The notes under the pieces are model-generated. The model saw nothing but the letters and a program-made list of their open reading frames with translations, was not told the origin of the DNA and ran no database searches. Position numbers and translations under genes: made by a program. Positions 1 through 18,600 of a DNA stretch of 64,000 bases are shown here, in pieces (within the stretch, counting starts at the first letter, position 1; each line of letters starts with the position of its first letter). This stretch comes from Phoronis australis. Taxonomy: Eukaryota; Phoronida; Phoronidae. The stretch is taken from the NCBI GenBank assembly GCA_002633005.1, contig NMRA01000381.1, positions 121,057 to 185,056 of the forward strand, written 5' to 3'.

Positions 1-6293
<6,293 letters not shown>

Positions 6294-6637
6294 AGTTCAG
6301 CAGAAAAATTAGCAGTTCGGAGATCCCGCAAGTCACCTTAAAGATGGCTACCCAACTCTCGTCGAACAAACGTGAATTGTATGGGATACGTCTATTTTTG
6401 ACTGGGAGGACAAGGTATCTGTAATAAGTAGAAACTAGAAGTATTTTAGTTTTAGAACTTTGAAGCCTTAAATTTTATATTAAAATGTAAAATTTTTGAA
6501 TATTTTTTAGCATAAGACAATTGGTATGTCGTTTCAGAGACTATATTTATAGCAATATAGGCTTTTGTTCCACTTGAGTTTTTGGACTGTTCTGCATTGA
6601 CGTCACTGACCTCCATATTCTGTTGTCATTTGCGACG
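6294..6637. promoter_or_regulatory. Divergent promoter region between PSMC2 and the UBL-ARM gene, with CRE
   Basis: The PSMC2 start codon (6293-6291, minus) and the proposed start of the UBL-ARM gene (6638, plus) face away from each other 344 bp apart. A perfect CRE/ATF palindrome, TGACGTCA, lies at 6598-6605, 32 bp upstream of the plus-strand ATG. No TATA box is obvious on either strand. A shared bidirectional promoter is inferred from geometry; transcription start sites are not known. Confidence 0.6.
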
Positions 6638-9600
6638 ATGCTCCTGTACGTTGAGAGCAAAGCTTTTCCTGTAAGTTTCTGGTTTGATATTTTGTGATGA
6701 CGTTCCCGGTCTATGAGTGGCACATCCTAATCAGTATTGTATACCGGAAGACTTCCTGAAAATTATGGATAAACTATCAAAGTCACGTCACTGTGTGTTC
6801 CTTCCACTTCTTTCAGCCAATTTCAGGATTTTCAGGTGTATCTGGACAGCTGAATCTGGAAATTGTTAATTGGACTAGGACTCTAGGAGGCAGTTGGAGT
6901 CTTTTAATTCTTCCAGCTCGAACAAATACGCCTTCATTCTGTCTGAGAAATCGTGAACTGAACTATTTCTATTGTTATGTTGCTTTACTGTGGGCATGTA
7001 ACTTTTTACTGAACCCCAAATTACATGTACTATGTACAGTTTGTAATAAACCTAGACTACAATACCCGATAAGTGAATAAAGCGCATAACCTTCAAACAT
7101 TTTGGTAATAATCGGATATGTATATCCTTTATTCACAGTGATTTGAGAACCAGTTACTCTGGCCACTGAATAAATCTGGTTATTCAGTGACAGTAACTCG
7201 ATTCTCAAATCACGTTTAAATCAGGGACTACCACCATTTCTTTGTACATTGTTGATCCCTTGCAAATCTTATAACTTAGATCCCCGCTATTAATCTGACA
7301 CAAGGCTTGACATGTGTTGACAAGAGCGGCTGTTACCACAAGTCACACCTTCTGCTGCTGCATTATGCTTCTTAGTTTGCATCTTTCGCAGACTCATTCT
7401 TTTTGCATGATTTGGCCTTGCATGAGAAACTATGCGAAAGGACTCAGCGGACATAATATTGAGGACAAAACACTGAAAGGGAGACAATTGCAGTGTATTT
7501 ATATCTTAGTTATTATTCCTGTCCTGTAGGTAGCTGTTTCCATACATGGTGTTCAGCGTTATTTTATCAATCAAATAGTTATTCAGTTAAGTATTACCAT
7601 TACAAGGTCTGTATGCTTTTGGTGTTCACATGTATTGTATTGGAATCTCCTCTATCATCAAACAAGGCTAATGCCAGGCTGTCAGTGGTGGGTTAACTAT
7701 ATTATAGGCCCTATGCTGAGCTCGACTGAGGGCCCTTGTGATATGTAATGATTAAGTTAAAAGTGTTCGTAGGAATACAATCTAGACAGTTGTTTATTCA
7801 ATTCAGCTGATTGTTATTTTGAAGCTTTGAAAAGCTACACAAAAGGATTAACATGTCATGACAAAAGAAATTTATGAATATGGTCACTTATTTTCATAGA
7901 AGCTTCTTTTAAGCACTCGGGCCAAAAACTCTAAAAAGATGAGGTTTTATTGTGCTGACTCTCTGAAAGGATGGATATCCCTATTTCCCGGCTTTATATC
8001 TAGCAAACTATATGGTTAAGTACCTCCGTTTTGCTAAATTAAACTAAAAAAACATGCTGACGTGATCCAATTAATGGCAGGTTGAAAAAAAGTCAAAAAT
8101 CAAATTCTTCATGCTGCTTACTTTCAGAAAATATTTTCTTTTTATGATTTAAAATGTTTAGTTTTGTAGATATTTGGCAAAATACTGAGACCTGCTAGTA
8201 AGGTGCTACATAACCTTAACTTGCCACTAAATGCAGTGTGTACTCCTTTGAAAGTACCTCTCATATCCTGTGTATGAAGGAAAGTCAGAGCAGCTGTTAC
8301 CGGAGCTTAAAGTTTAATCACTGAGGACATAGTGTTGTCAGCTTCCCATAGAGGGAGTCCTACCCAGGGGCACTTGTATAGGGGAGGTTTGTTAGGCATA
8401 CTGCTCAGACAAGTACTTTGCTTATGAAAGGTGCCTTTTATGATTTAATTCTGTGTGAAGTGGCACATTTTTGCCTCAGATCTCTCCAGAAGGGCTTCGT
8501 ATTTTAGCAAAGGGGCAATCAACTATCATTCCGTCAAAAAAACTAAAATTTTATGCCCCTTAGCGTTGTGCTGTTGGTCTCGACTTATTCCTTACTCAGA
8601 TGAACTGACAGTTTGTTATTCCTCGCAATAAGCTTGACGAACAAATTGACAGGCCATGACAAGTCAAGCTGTAGAGACAGGTGTCAATCAATAATGAACT
8701 GTCAGCTCTTTCCAAGCCCAGAAATAACACTTCTTTTAACTAAGAAACAATTTGAGGACCTATTTCATAGCAGTATTTGGTCTAAATCAACAAATTCTTT
8801 TGCGACAGAAGGTATTTTAATCAATTGTAATTCAATGAATAACATGTTATTGGGCTCAAACCCCTAGAAAATGATTTAATGAAAAAATATATAAATGTGA
8901 CTTTTTCTAATCAATGGTGGGTTATTACCTTTCAGCATAAAACGTTTGTTGTGTTGGTGAGTAGTGAAGACTGTGTGGCGCGTGTACGTGCTCAGCTGCT
9001 TCATATCTTGTATGAACTAGGCAGAGACAACCACCAGTTTAGGCTGCGACACAATGGTGTCTACTTGCGTGACGCATATACAGTAGCTGACTACAAACTT
9101 GTGGACAATGCCATCATTAAAATGGTGCCAATGTCTAAGAGACAAGAGGTAAGAGAAGTTTGTGTGACTTGGATTTCCTTCACGTCTTTGTTTAGAAAGT
9201 GGTGTGCAAATATTGCTGAAATTTATTTGAGCAAAAAAGATAAAATTTTTAAATTAATGAGTAGAACTTTTAATAGTTTATTTTAAGTTGTTGATCTAAA
9301 ACGAAAGACAAAATATTCAAGAAAAGGATCTATATTGTTGAAGTGATCACATGTCAATTGCTGGTTCAATTGGGTCACCATCATATGTCACATGTATTTG
9401 TAGTCTCTGCTTGATATGCGGTCAACAGCGTCAGATACACCGCTGGACCTGGGCTCAGGCCATGGGCAGCTGGTGCAGGACTCTCTGGCAAGGGAAGTAG
9501 CTGTGTTGAACCGACGGGAAAAGTGGATGTATGACTTTCATGTAAGTTGCTAAGCACTTGTGAAGTGAATGGTATTCTAGGGGTCTGTTATGTGACAACT

Positions 9601-12600
9601 GTTTGAAATTTAGTCCAATGCTCCACAGATGTATTTTGAAAACTAGCTTCAGTGAAGTACACAGTTTCTGAGAATATTCTCTAAATTGTAAAAATTATTG
9701 CTAATTGTAAGGTGCTAACAGTTACGTAACTATAGTAAAAATTGTTTCCGAAGAGGGAACCCAGAACAGATCTAGAGTCATACTAACAGTTTCACAAATG
9801 AAAGCAACAGAGTTGTCTAAAGCTTTTCAAAATTGGTATGCATGTTGTTACACAGTAATTTTCTTTTCATTTCAGGGTCTTTTGTACCTTCATTTTATGG
9901 CCTTGTGTTTCTGTATCCTAACCACATATTGGTACTCTGTATTTTGGACCCTGCTGATTTATGGATTTGCCATCTATTTTGCTCCACATTTCACAAGAGT
10001 CAGTGGATTTGTAGGCGGGAGCTTTATTAAGTAAGAAAATAAGTATGCCTGGAATATGCTGTGCAATACATTTGATTTCTTATTTTTGTTTTTAGCTATT
10101 ATTGTATTCAAATTTCACTTCTGTGTTTTTTCAAAATATGATTCTGAGAACTGAAGTGCTTTGTCTCTTGAAATGTTGGTCGTCAATATCATAGTTGTGG
10201 ATCAATTTGGGTTAAAAGTGAAGAAAATAATATCTGACACAAAATCAAAGTCACTAAAAACTATGCTGCTGGTTAAGGCAGTTATCTTGGACTTTGGTGC
10301 TAAAGCTCATTATTCTGCACCTAAATTTATAGGAAGATAATGCAGCTTCAACAGAGAGGCCATTTTTTGCCAATTCTAAATTGTTGTCTATTCATAAGTT
10401 TACATGTATTGATCTTCAAAACAAATTATCCTTGCTTCTGTTTTGCTGCAATTTTAGGCATTTTCAAGTGCAGTAATTTCAAAAATATGTTAAGTATAAG
10501 TTATTTTTTGTTGAAATGTACTTTGATGACATGTTAAGTCCCTCATTTTTGATAAGCTTTCTTTGTACTCATTACAATTTTATTTACTATTTTACATTTT
10601 CAATGCCACTGAAGCAAAAACAGTATTATTCTAAGTTTCGTTTTTAATCTATAATTTTGATACACAACTCACCAGGGCCCGGTCTCTAATCTTTGTACTC
10701 GAAACGAACTCGAAACTATTTTTGGCAATTTCTCTGCTCTTTTTGTGTGAACTTAAGATAATTGGTTATCAGACTGTGTTCGAATACATTATAGTTTATG
10801 CATAGGAGTTTCTAGTTCAAGTTTGCCCTTGAAGACCCTTTTNCTTGCGTGACGCATATACAGTAGCTGACTACAAACTTGTGGACAATGCCATCATTAA
10901 AATGGTGCCAATGTCTAAGAGACAAGAGGTAAGAGAAGTTTGTGTGACTTGGATTTCCTTCACGTCTTTGTTTAGAAGGTGGTGTGCAAATATTGCTGAA
11001 ATTTATTTGAGTAAAAAAGATAAAAAATTTAAATTAATAAGTAGAACTTTTAATAGTTTATTTTAAGTTGTTGATCTAAAACGAAAGACGAAATGTTCAA
11101 GAAAAGGATCAATATTGTTGAAGTGATCACATGTCAATTGCTGGTTCAATTGAGTGACCATCATACGTATTTGTAGTCTCTGCTTGATATGCGGTCAACA
11201 GCGTCAGATACACTGCTGGACCTGGGCTCAGGTCATGGACAGCTGGTGCAGGACTCTCTGGCAAGGGAAGTAGCTGTGTTGAACCGACGGGAAAAGTGGA
11301 TGTATGACTTTCATGTAAGTTGCCAGGCACTTGTGAATGGTATTCTAGGGGTCTGTTACATGACAACTGTTTGAAATTTAGTCCAATGCTCCACAGATGT
11401 ATTTTGAAAACTAGCTTCAGTGAAGTACACAGTTTCTGAGAATATTCTCTAAATTGTAAAAATTATTGTTAATTGTAAGGTGCTAACAGTTACGTAACTA
11501 TAATAAAAATTGTTTCCAAAGAGGGAACCCAGAACAGATCTAGAGTCATACTAACAGTTTCACAAATGAAAGCAACAGAGTTGTCTAAAGCTTTTCAAAA
11601 TTGGTATGCATGTTGTTACACAGTAATTTTCTTGTCATTTCAGGGTCTTCTGTACCTTCATTTTATGGCCTTGTGTTTCTGTATCCTAACCACCTATTGG
11701 TACTCTGTATTTTGGACCCTGCTGATTTATGGATTTGCCATCTATTTTGCTCCACATTTCACAAGAGTCAGTGGATTTGTAGGCGGGAGCTTTATTAAGT
11801 AAGAAAATAAGTATGCCTGGAATATTCTGTGCAATACATTTGATTTCATATTTTTGTTTTTAGCTATTATTGTATTCAAATTTCACTTCTGTATTTTTTC
11901 AAGATATGATTTTGACAACTGAAGTGCTTTGTCTCTTGAAATGTTGGTCGTCAATATCATAGTTTTGGATCAATTTGGGTTAAAAGTGAAGAAAGGAATA
12001 TCTGACACAAAATCAAAGTCACTAAAAACTATGCTGCTGGTTAAGTCAGTTAACTTGGGCTTTGGTTCTAAAGCTCATTATTCTGCACCTAAATTTATAG
12101 AAATATAATGCAGCTTCAACAGAGAGGCCATTTTTTGCCAATTCTAAATTGTTGTCTATTCATAAGTTTACATGTATTGATCTTCAAAACAAATTATCCT
12201 TGCTTCTGTTTTGCTGCAATTTTAGACATTTTTAAGTGCAGTAATTTCAAAAATATGTTAAGTATAAGTTATTTTTTGTTGAAATGTAATTTGATGATAT
12301 GTTAAGTCCCTCATTTTTGATAAGCTTTCTTTGTACTCATTACAATTTTATTTACTATTTTACATTTTCAATGCCACTGAAGCAAAAACAGTATTATTCT
12401 AAGTTTCGTTTTTAAGCTATAATTTTGATACACAACTCACCAGTTGACAACTATGAATATCTACATATTTCCCAAGCAAATGATGTTTAATTGCCTTGAT
12501 ATCTTCTTAAAACATGGCATGTCATGAACAAGAGAATGTGGTTGATGTGTTGAGATGTTATCGCTTGTTAATAGAGCGTTGTTTGTTTTAGTGTTCGGTT

Positions 12601-15600
12601 GTTCTGTGTGCTGTATGGAATATTCTGTTTTCTCAATATGGGAGCAGCTGCTGCATTGAGTACACTGGAGTGGATGAGAGTTATTGTGAGTAAAGTTCTT
12701 GGTATCTAGGTTTTGATGACAATTTCATTCTTTTGTGAATAAGGGTGTTGCCACATGACTGTCTCATAACTCATGTTCAAAATGTCATGTCTGTCTAAGT
12801 CTACTCACAAGAAGTGTTGTTGTCACTAAGAATTACTGGAAACTAAAGTTATATGTGAACAAATGATGACACCCTATTTGAGTTGCAATTTCAACGTATA
12901 CTCAGACATGCTGCTGCGTGATTGTGTAACTTTTGAGTTGAGTTCCATGTGCAGTTTAGCATGTTAATCTTTGTTTTCACTCAGTGTTGAGTATAATGTA
13001 TTTAAAGACTTCACTCATTGTGTCGCAGGCTCATGGGTGCAAGAACTGGGAATTTGTTGATGACTGCAGCCACCAGGTGGTGTTCTCGGCCTTCTTTTAT
13101 GCTGTGCACACTGTAATGTTACTGACATCGTTGATTATAACCATTCTCTTGTTGGTCAATTTTAAATTCAAGGTAAGTTGAGTGATGGTCACAGCTAAAG
13201 GAGCGCTAAACACATGCATTCACTAAAAAACAACGTGATATAAGTTGTATGCTAAACACATGCATTCACTAAACAACATGATATAAGTTGTATGCTATTG
13301 TAAAATTGGTCTCACCTTGTTTCTCTCTCAGATTAGAAATGATTTCTATGCTTAAGGTCTAAAGATTCATTTTATGTGTTGTGTAGCTCCCTCTACTTTC
13401 AATCAATGAGATTTTCACATAATTTTCTGCTGCCACTTTAATAGCATTTTGAATCATAATAAAAATTTCACAATCTTTTAATATCAAGAAATGACTGTAA
13501 TTTTTTTGCAAAAGTGCTCTAAGACATTTTTTGAGACATCAAATTGTCGAAACAGTTGCATTATACATGCGAAAATGCCAATACAAGTAAGTTTTGTCTT
13601 TGTTTTCATTTTTAGCAACTTTTTTGCTCAGTATTTTAAAACAAGAGCTGGCGGCAATCCTCAAGCAGCAGATAAATAACTAAGTTAATGAGTTCTTTAA
13701 GCATTATACACAATTGTTCTTTTAGTCATTGGTTACTGATTAACACGAACGTTTTTGAAATTAGTGGACTTGTTGCAAAGAAATAAGCAAAATCCAGGAA
13801 AAGGAATGCAGAAAACACGAATAAAGATAAATAGCTAAATTGCCTGAAATTTTGTAGTTAATCTCTTGCGTTTCTGCAACAAATCAAAAGATCTAAACAT
13901 TTTGTGGATTCATTCCTTTTTTGATCAGGTCATATTTGTGTGCCAGTTATGCATAGTTGTCAACACAAATCCGAAGAATGAGGTGCGATTTCATTTGAAA
14001 ACTGACTGACACAAAGTGTATGTTGTTTGATAGACTGGGGATTACATAGAGAGACATCTGGTGAAGAGTCGTGACATTGAAGAAGTTATGGAGGCTGCAA
14101 GACATGGCAAGTAAGTAAACAGATGTAATGTTAAAATGCCTTAGACACAAAACAGTTATGGGTAGAGGTGGGTACTGATTGACTGTTGAATATGTTTTCA
14201 GTAATACAATATGAAAGTTATTTTTGATGTACCATTAGCACGTGACTGCTGTTTTGCAAAGTTTATGAACAGGAAGAGCACAGCACAAAAAATGAGTCAC
14301 ATTCGCACATTTTTGAGAGCAGAAATGTTAGTGTGACTGTCGACTCATTATCATTTAGTTGTTTAGGCTTTGTTTCTTTGAAAATAAAGCACTGTTTCTT
14401 ATTGGTTGCAAAGACCATAAAATAAAGTATTTTTCATAGCAAAGTGTAGAATTGTTTTTTCATCTTGTTTTTCATGTGTTATGATTCTGTGGCCATTTAC
14501 TACTGGATTCATTGTAGGCCAAAAGAGAAGCGTGTGGCTGCCTTTGAGTTGGCTACTCTGGCTTCATCAGGTGATGACAACAAGTTTAGAATTGTAGCTG
14601 AAGGCGGGTAAGTGAGAAGTGCACTATCTTCTTCAGATTTATCATCTTTCATTACCACGAAGTAATTAATTGCTACTGATTACCAGACTGATAAATAATC
14701 GTGAGTATGCATAATGTTAAAATGCTGAATTAGACAAAAATTAGTGATCTAAAATTTTAAACCTATTACTAAATCTTGGCAAGTTTTATGTCTATTGCGT
14801 TCCCTGTGAGTGAATGTGTGAATGAGTGAAAACCAAACAATTAAAGTTATGTTACTAGCTTTGAAAAATGTTTTACGGATTAACATATTAAGGGTATTGA
14901 AACATTTCTGTGAACATTAAAACATCTCATGCTGTCTAGAGCTGCGGTGGATCTACAATTTCATTGAGAGGTTCACTGAACTAGTCGAGCCATTTTGTTT
15001 TGTTAGTCGCATTCTTTTGGCTTCCTGAAAGGGAACTTAAAACCCCTGAACTCTTTGCAGATCTGGCACTGTAGAATGTGCGACATAAAATGTAATTATA
15101 TTGTTTCCATATGCAGGTTGGATGTGTTGGTGACGTTAGCCTTGTCTACAGACCATGCCATACAAGAGTATGCAGCTGAAGCTTTAGCTGAGCTACTGAC
15201 TGTGCCTGCTATTCAGGTGAATAGTTTAATAAAACTTATTATTACGCGACTATTGATAATTGTGTCCTCTGACTGACTGAAACACAGTACGACAGCTTCC
15301 GATATATACCAATTTAGTGTGAAATATCACTTTTCATTCATTCTGCTCTAACATCATATGCCAATATTCGCGATCTGACTAATCAGACGCCATAGAAACC
15401 ATATAAGCTCTTGGAAGGTGCATCAAGGCAGGTAAGAACAAGCTGATTCCTGGTACACGAGAGACAAAAATCAAAGGAAAGAAGCATCAATGGTCGTGTA
15501 ATGGAACCTAAGTACAATCAAACTACATTAAATGTGTTACGGCTAAATGTGAACAAATGTCATACGCATTTGCATTTCTTTAGCTTTATACGGTATAAAA

Positions 15601-18600
15601 GTCGTGCTGTTGTGAAGCCAACTAGAAATTGTGTGTACCCTCCACGGTTGTCATTGTCGGAAGATTTTTTTGAACTAGATTCACTCACTTCATAGATTTG
15701 TTACATATAGCTTCAATGTTATTGTATTTGATGTTTCAATGAATTTGTGTTTTGTTTCCATTAGGACAATTTTGTTGAGATTGGAGGTGTGAGTACATTG
15801 ACTGCCCTGCTCCACGCATCAGAACCAAGAGTGGTGTTTGAGGCATTGTCAGCTTTGTCTTACATTGTTGCTGACTCAGAGCAAGGAATACATGCCATAG
15901 TCGCTGATCATGGGTAAGGCATCGTGCATACATCCTTTTGTGTTAAAACGGGGATTTTCATAAAAAAAGGACTTCGTTGCAAAAGATATGAGAATTGAAT
16001 TTTGTCAATTAAAAAATTTTCATAACTTTATTTAAACACATTTAGCTAACATACTTGTTGAAGGTTAGCTTTGAATTGAAGTATGCCTGTCATATGTTCA
16101 TACAACACTTGCATCATTTTGTAGTCACTTGTTATGGTCGCAAAGAATTGTTTTAAGAAATTCATTATGGATAGAATTAATAATCAGTGGAGTTGATTTC
16201 GTTATCAATGATAAAAAGTTTGGATGTAAAAATGAAGTATTTAGCATTTGTTACACATTGGAAGTTCAAGTCATTGAAAACAGAATGATTATGAAAACAT
16301 CCACTTTCATTCCTTTGCCAGTTACGTCTGTGTTGCACTTTAGTCTCTGGTTCCATCATAGCTTGCTTCCTTGTTGACTTTTGACTCTAGGTTTGAGGAT
16401 CTCGCCCACACTGTACACATCGATGACGTCATGATACAGAGGAGCGTGGCTGGCTTGTTTTTGGAATTATCCTTCAATACACAAATACGTACTCAAATGG
16501 CATCCATGAACACACCAGGTATTCAGTGCTTCTTGTATTACGCTCTCTATTCTCCTGCTGAAAAACTGATTATGCATTTACTTTGTCGCACTTGCTCTCA
16601 TGATTTATAATTTTCCTGATAATACTGTTTTACCATTATTCTGTTTTAGATTTTTGTCTGGGTAAATAGTGTGAAATCTGCATTTGGTTTCGTGTAGCTG
16701 TAATAATGCTTTATGGACACACACTTCCATCAGTTATACGTGATTTTGTCCACGAGGTGTGTTGACAACTTTGGAGTGACTACTATCCCTTGTGTTTCTA
16801 GCAAAAGCCATCATCAGCTTGTGCAGAAGTGATGACCCTGAGACTCAACGCATTGCTCTTCAGGCTTTGGAGTTGCTGGCAATTGAGAGTTCTGATATGA
16901 TTTGTGCACAGGTAACTAAGTTGAAACTTTTAATGTTTAACTCCGTGCTTCAGTTGAATTGTTTTGTTTATTGTAACTAGGTACACATGCACTCCGTTAA
17001 AAAAATTGACCGAATCATGGTAGCAAACCCTTACTACAGGCTCCAGAATTCTTCACATGGAGTCTTTACCACCCTCCACAAAACACTTAAAATGCACTGC
17101 AAGGACTCTTTACCTAAACCAGAACCTAAACTACAACCACATACAGCACACCCTTACCACAGTGTCTTAACAGGCCACTTGAGGCCACTAGCGTATAGTC
17201 TCGTAGAAGATGGGCATCAATAGTTTTATGGACTTCTAATAGATATCAATGTTTATTATTTTTAATTCAGAGATACACATCATTGTTGATAGTTGGTTTT
17301 GGAAGAGAATTTTTAATTTACATGTTCTGGAGGCCCTAGTTCAGTGAGTACCAGCGCACCATTCAACGATGTGTTGTCGTGCTGTGATTGCTTACTTGCA
17401 CTAAAATCTATGAAGTATAAGTGCTTGTACGTGGTCGAACCCCAGTTTCCATGGTAAGAGTGTGGACCATGTTAAGGAGTTGTTTCCCTTGCCTGTATAT
17501 TAAACATTGATATTCACTTGCATGCTGCAGCATGTGCCTAACATTGTGTTCAAAGAGACCTTTTCAAAGGCAATGTGTATTAAATGATTTCCCCTCACTT
17601 CCAGTTTGTACCCTCAGAATGCCCCAAAGGTTCTATAAAGCTAGATCCAATACCTGCATGATGTCTTCAAAGCTTATGCCAGTTTCCAGCTGTGTTATCT
17701 AAAGACATTGGCAGATATGAGTCAATAATTGCCAGTGTTGCTAAGATGTGCTATTTGATAGCAGGTAACAGACCAGTCACATGTAGTGCATAGGAGACTG
17801 GTGTTATCTGTGCTATGTTGAATTGATGTCAACGTGTTGTACTGCTTGATAACAGAGATATTGTTATCTGGCTGTTAAAACATATTTGTTTTTGCAGGGA
17901 GAGCTGATAGACATACTGGTGGACCTGCCTAGTCGTAGCATGGACCAGAAACTGTGCTTGTTGGCTGGCAAAATTCTCCTCTACTTTGCTGAGAAGCCAG
18001 AGGTATTAAAATTGTGAACCAATAAAAACGGATTAAAAAGTCTTTATGGATGTTGCAAAGCTCATCTTGATTTAGAGTGTTTTTAAGCTAATGTCATTTA
18101 ATTATTCACCAATACTTGATAGACCTTTGTTTAGCATTTTTACTTTGTAGTTGATATTTTTCATTTGTATTGTTTCCCACTCTTATCTCATGAATATTAT
18201 TTTCCCAGACTTGTGAAGATCTGTTGAATGCAGATGGCATCAGGGATTCTTTGCTGCGTTATGCTAAGACTCGTGATGCAACCCTTCAGAAGGTGGTGGC
18301 AAAAATCATTTTCTGTATGCTAGATGCACCGGAAACAAGGTAATGGCTTATTTCCTGCATTCACACTATATACAAAGAAAATGAATTCTCATGGGGGAAA
18401 TTTTGTGATAAAAATTTTCACCTGAAATTTTGTCACATTTAGTGACTTGGTAATTGTGTGACAAAATGTGAGCCAAGTAATTACTGTTTTGTTGACTTTG
18501 TAGTTATTTTATGTTGCATCAAGTGGTGGCTCCTTTTTCACAAATTGTAAAGTTATGGAAATCATCGAAATCACTGACAAATGTTATGTCTCACATGTGT

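Noticed and set aside
8879-9286. A 135-codon stand-alone ORF
   Set aside because: Its middle is exon 2 of the UBL-ARM gene (8936-9148); the ends run through the acceptor and donor into intron sequence.
10844-11798. A genuine tandem duplication of UBL-ARM exons, or a second gene
   Set aside because: The copy begins in mid exon right after an N and has no acceptor for its exon 2. The same N-at-junction signature recurs at 35984 and 59105, so assembly redundancy is more likely.
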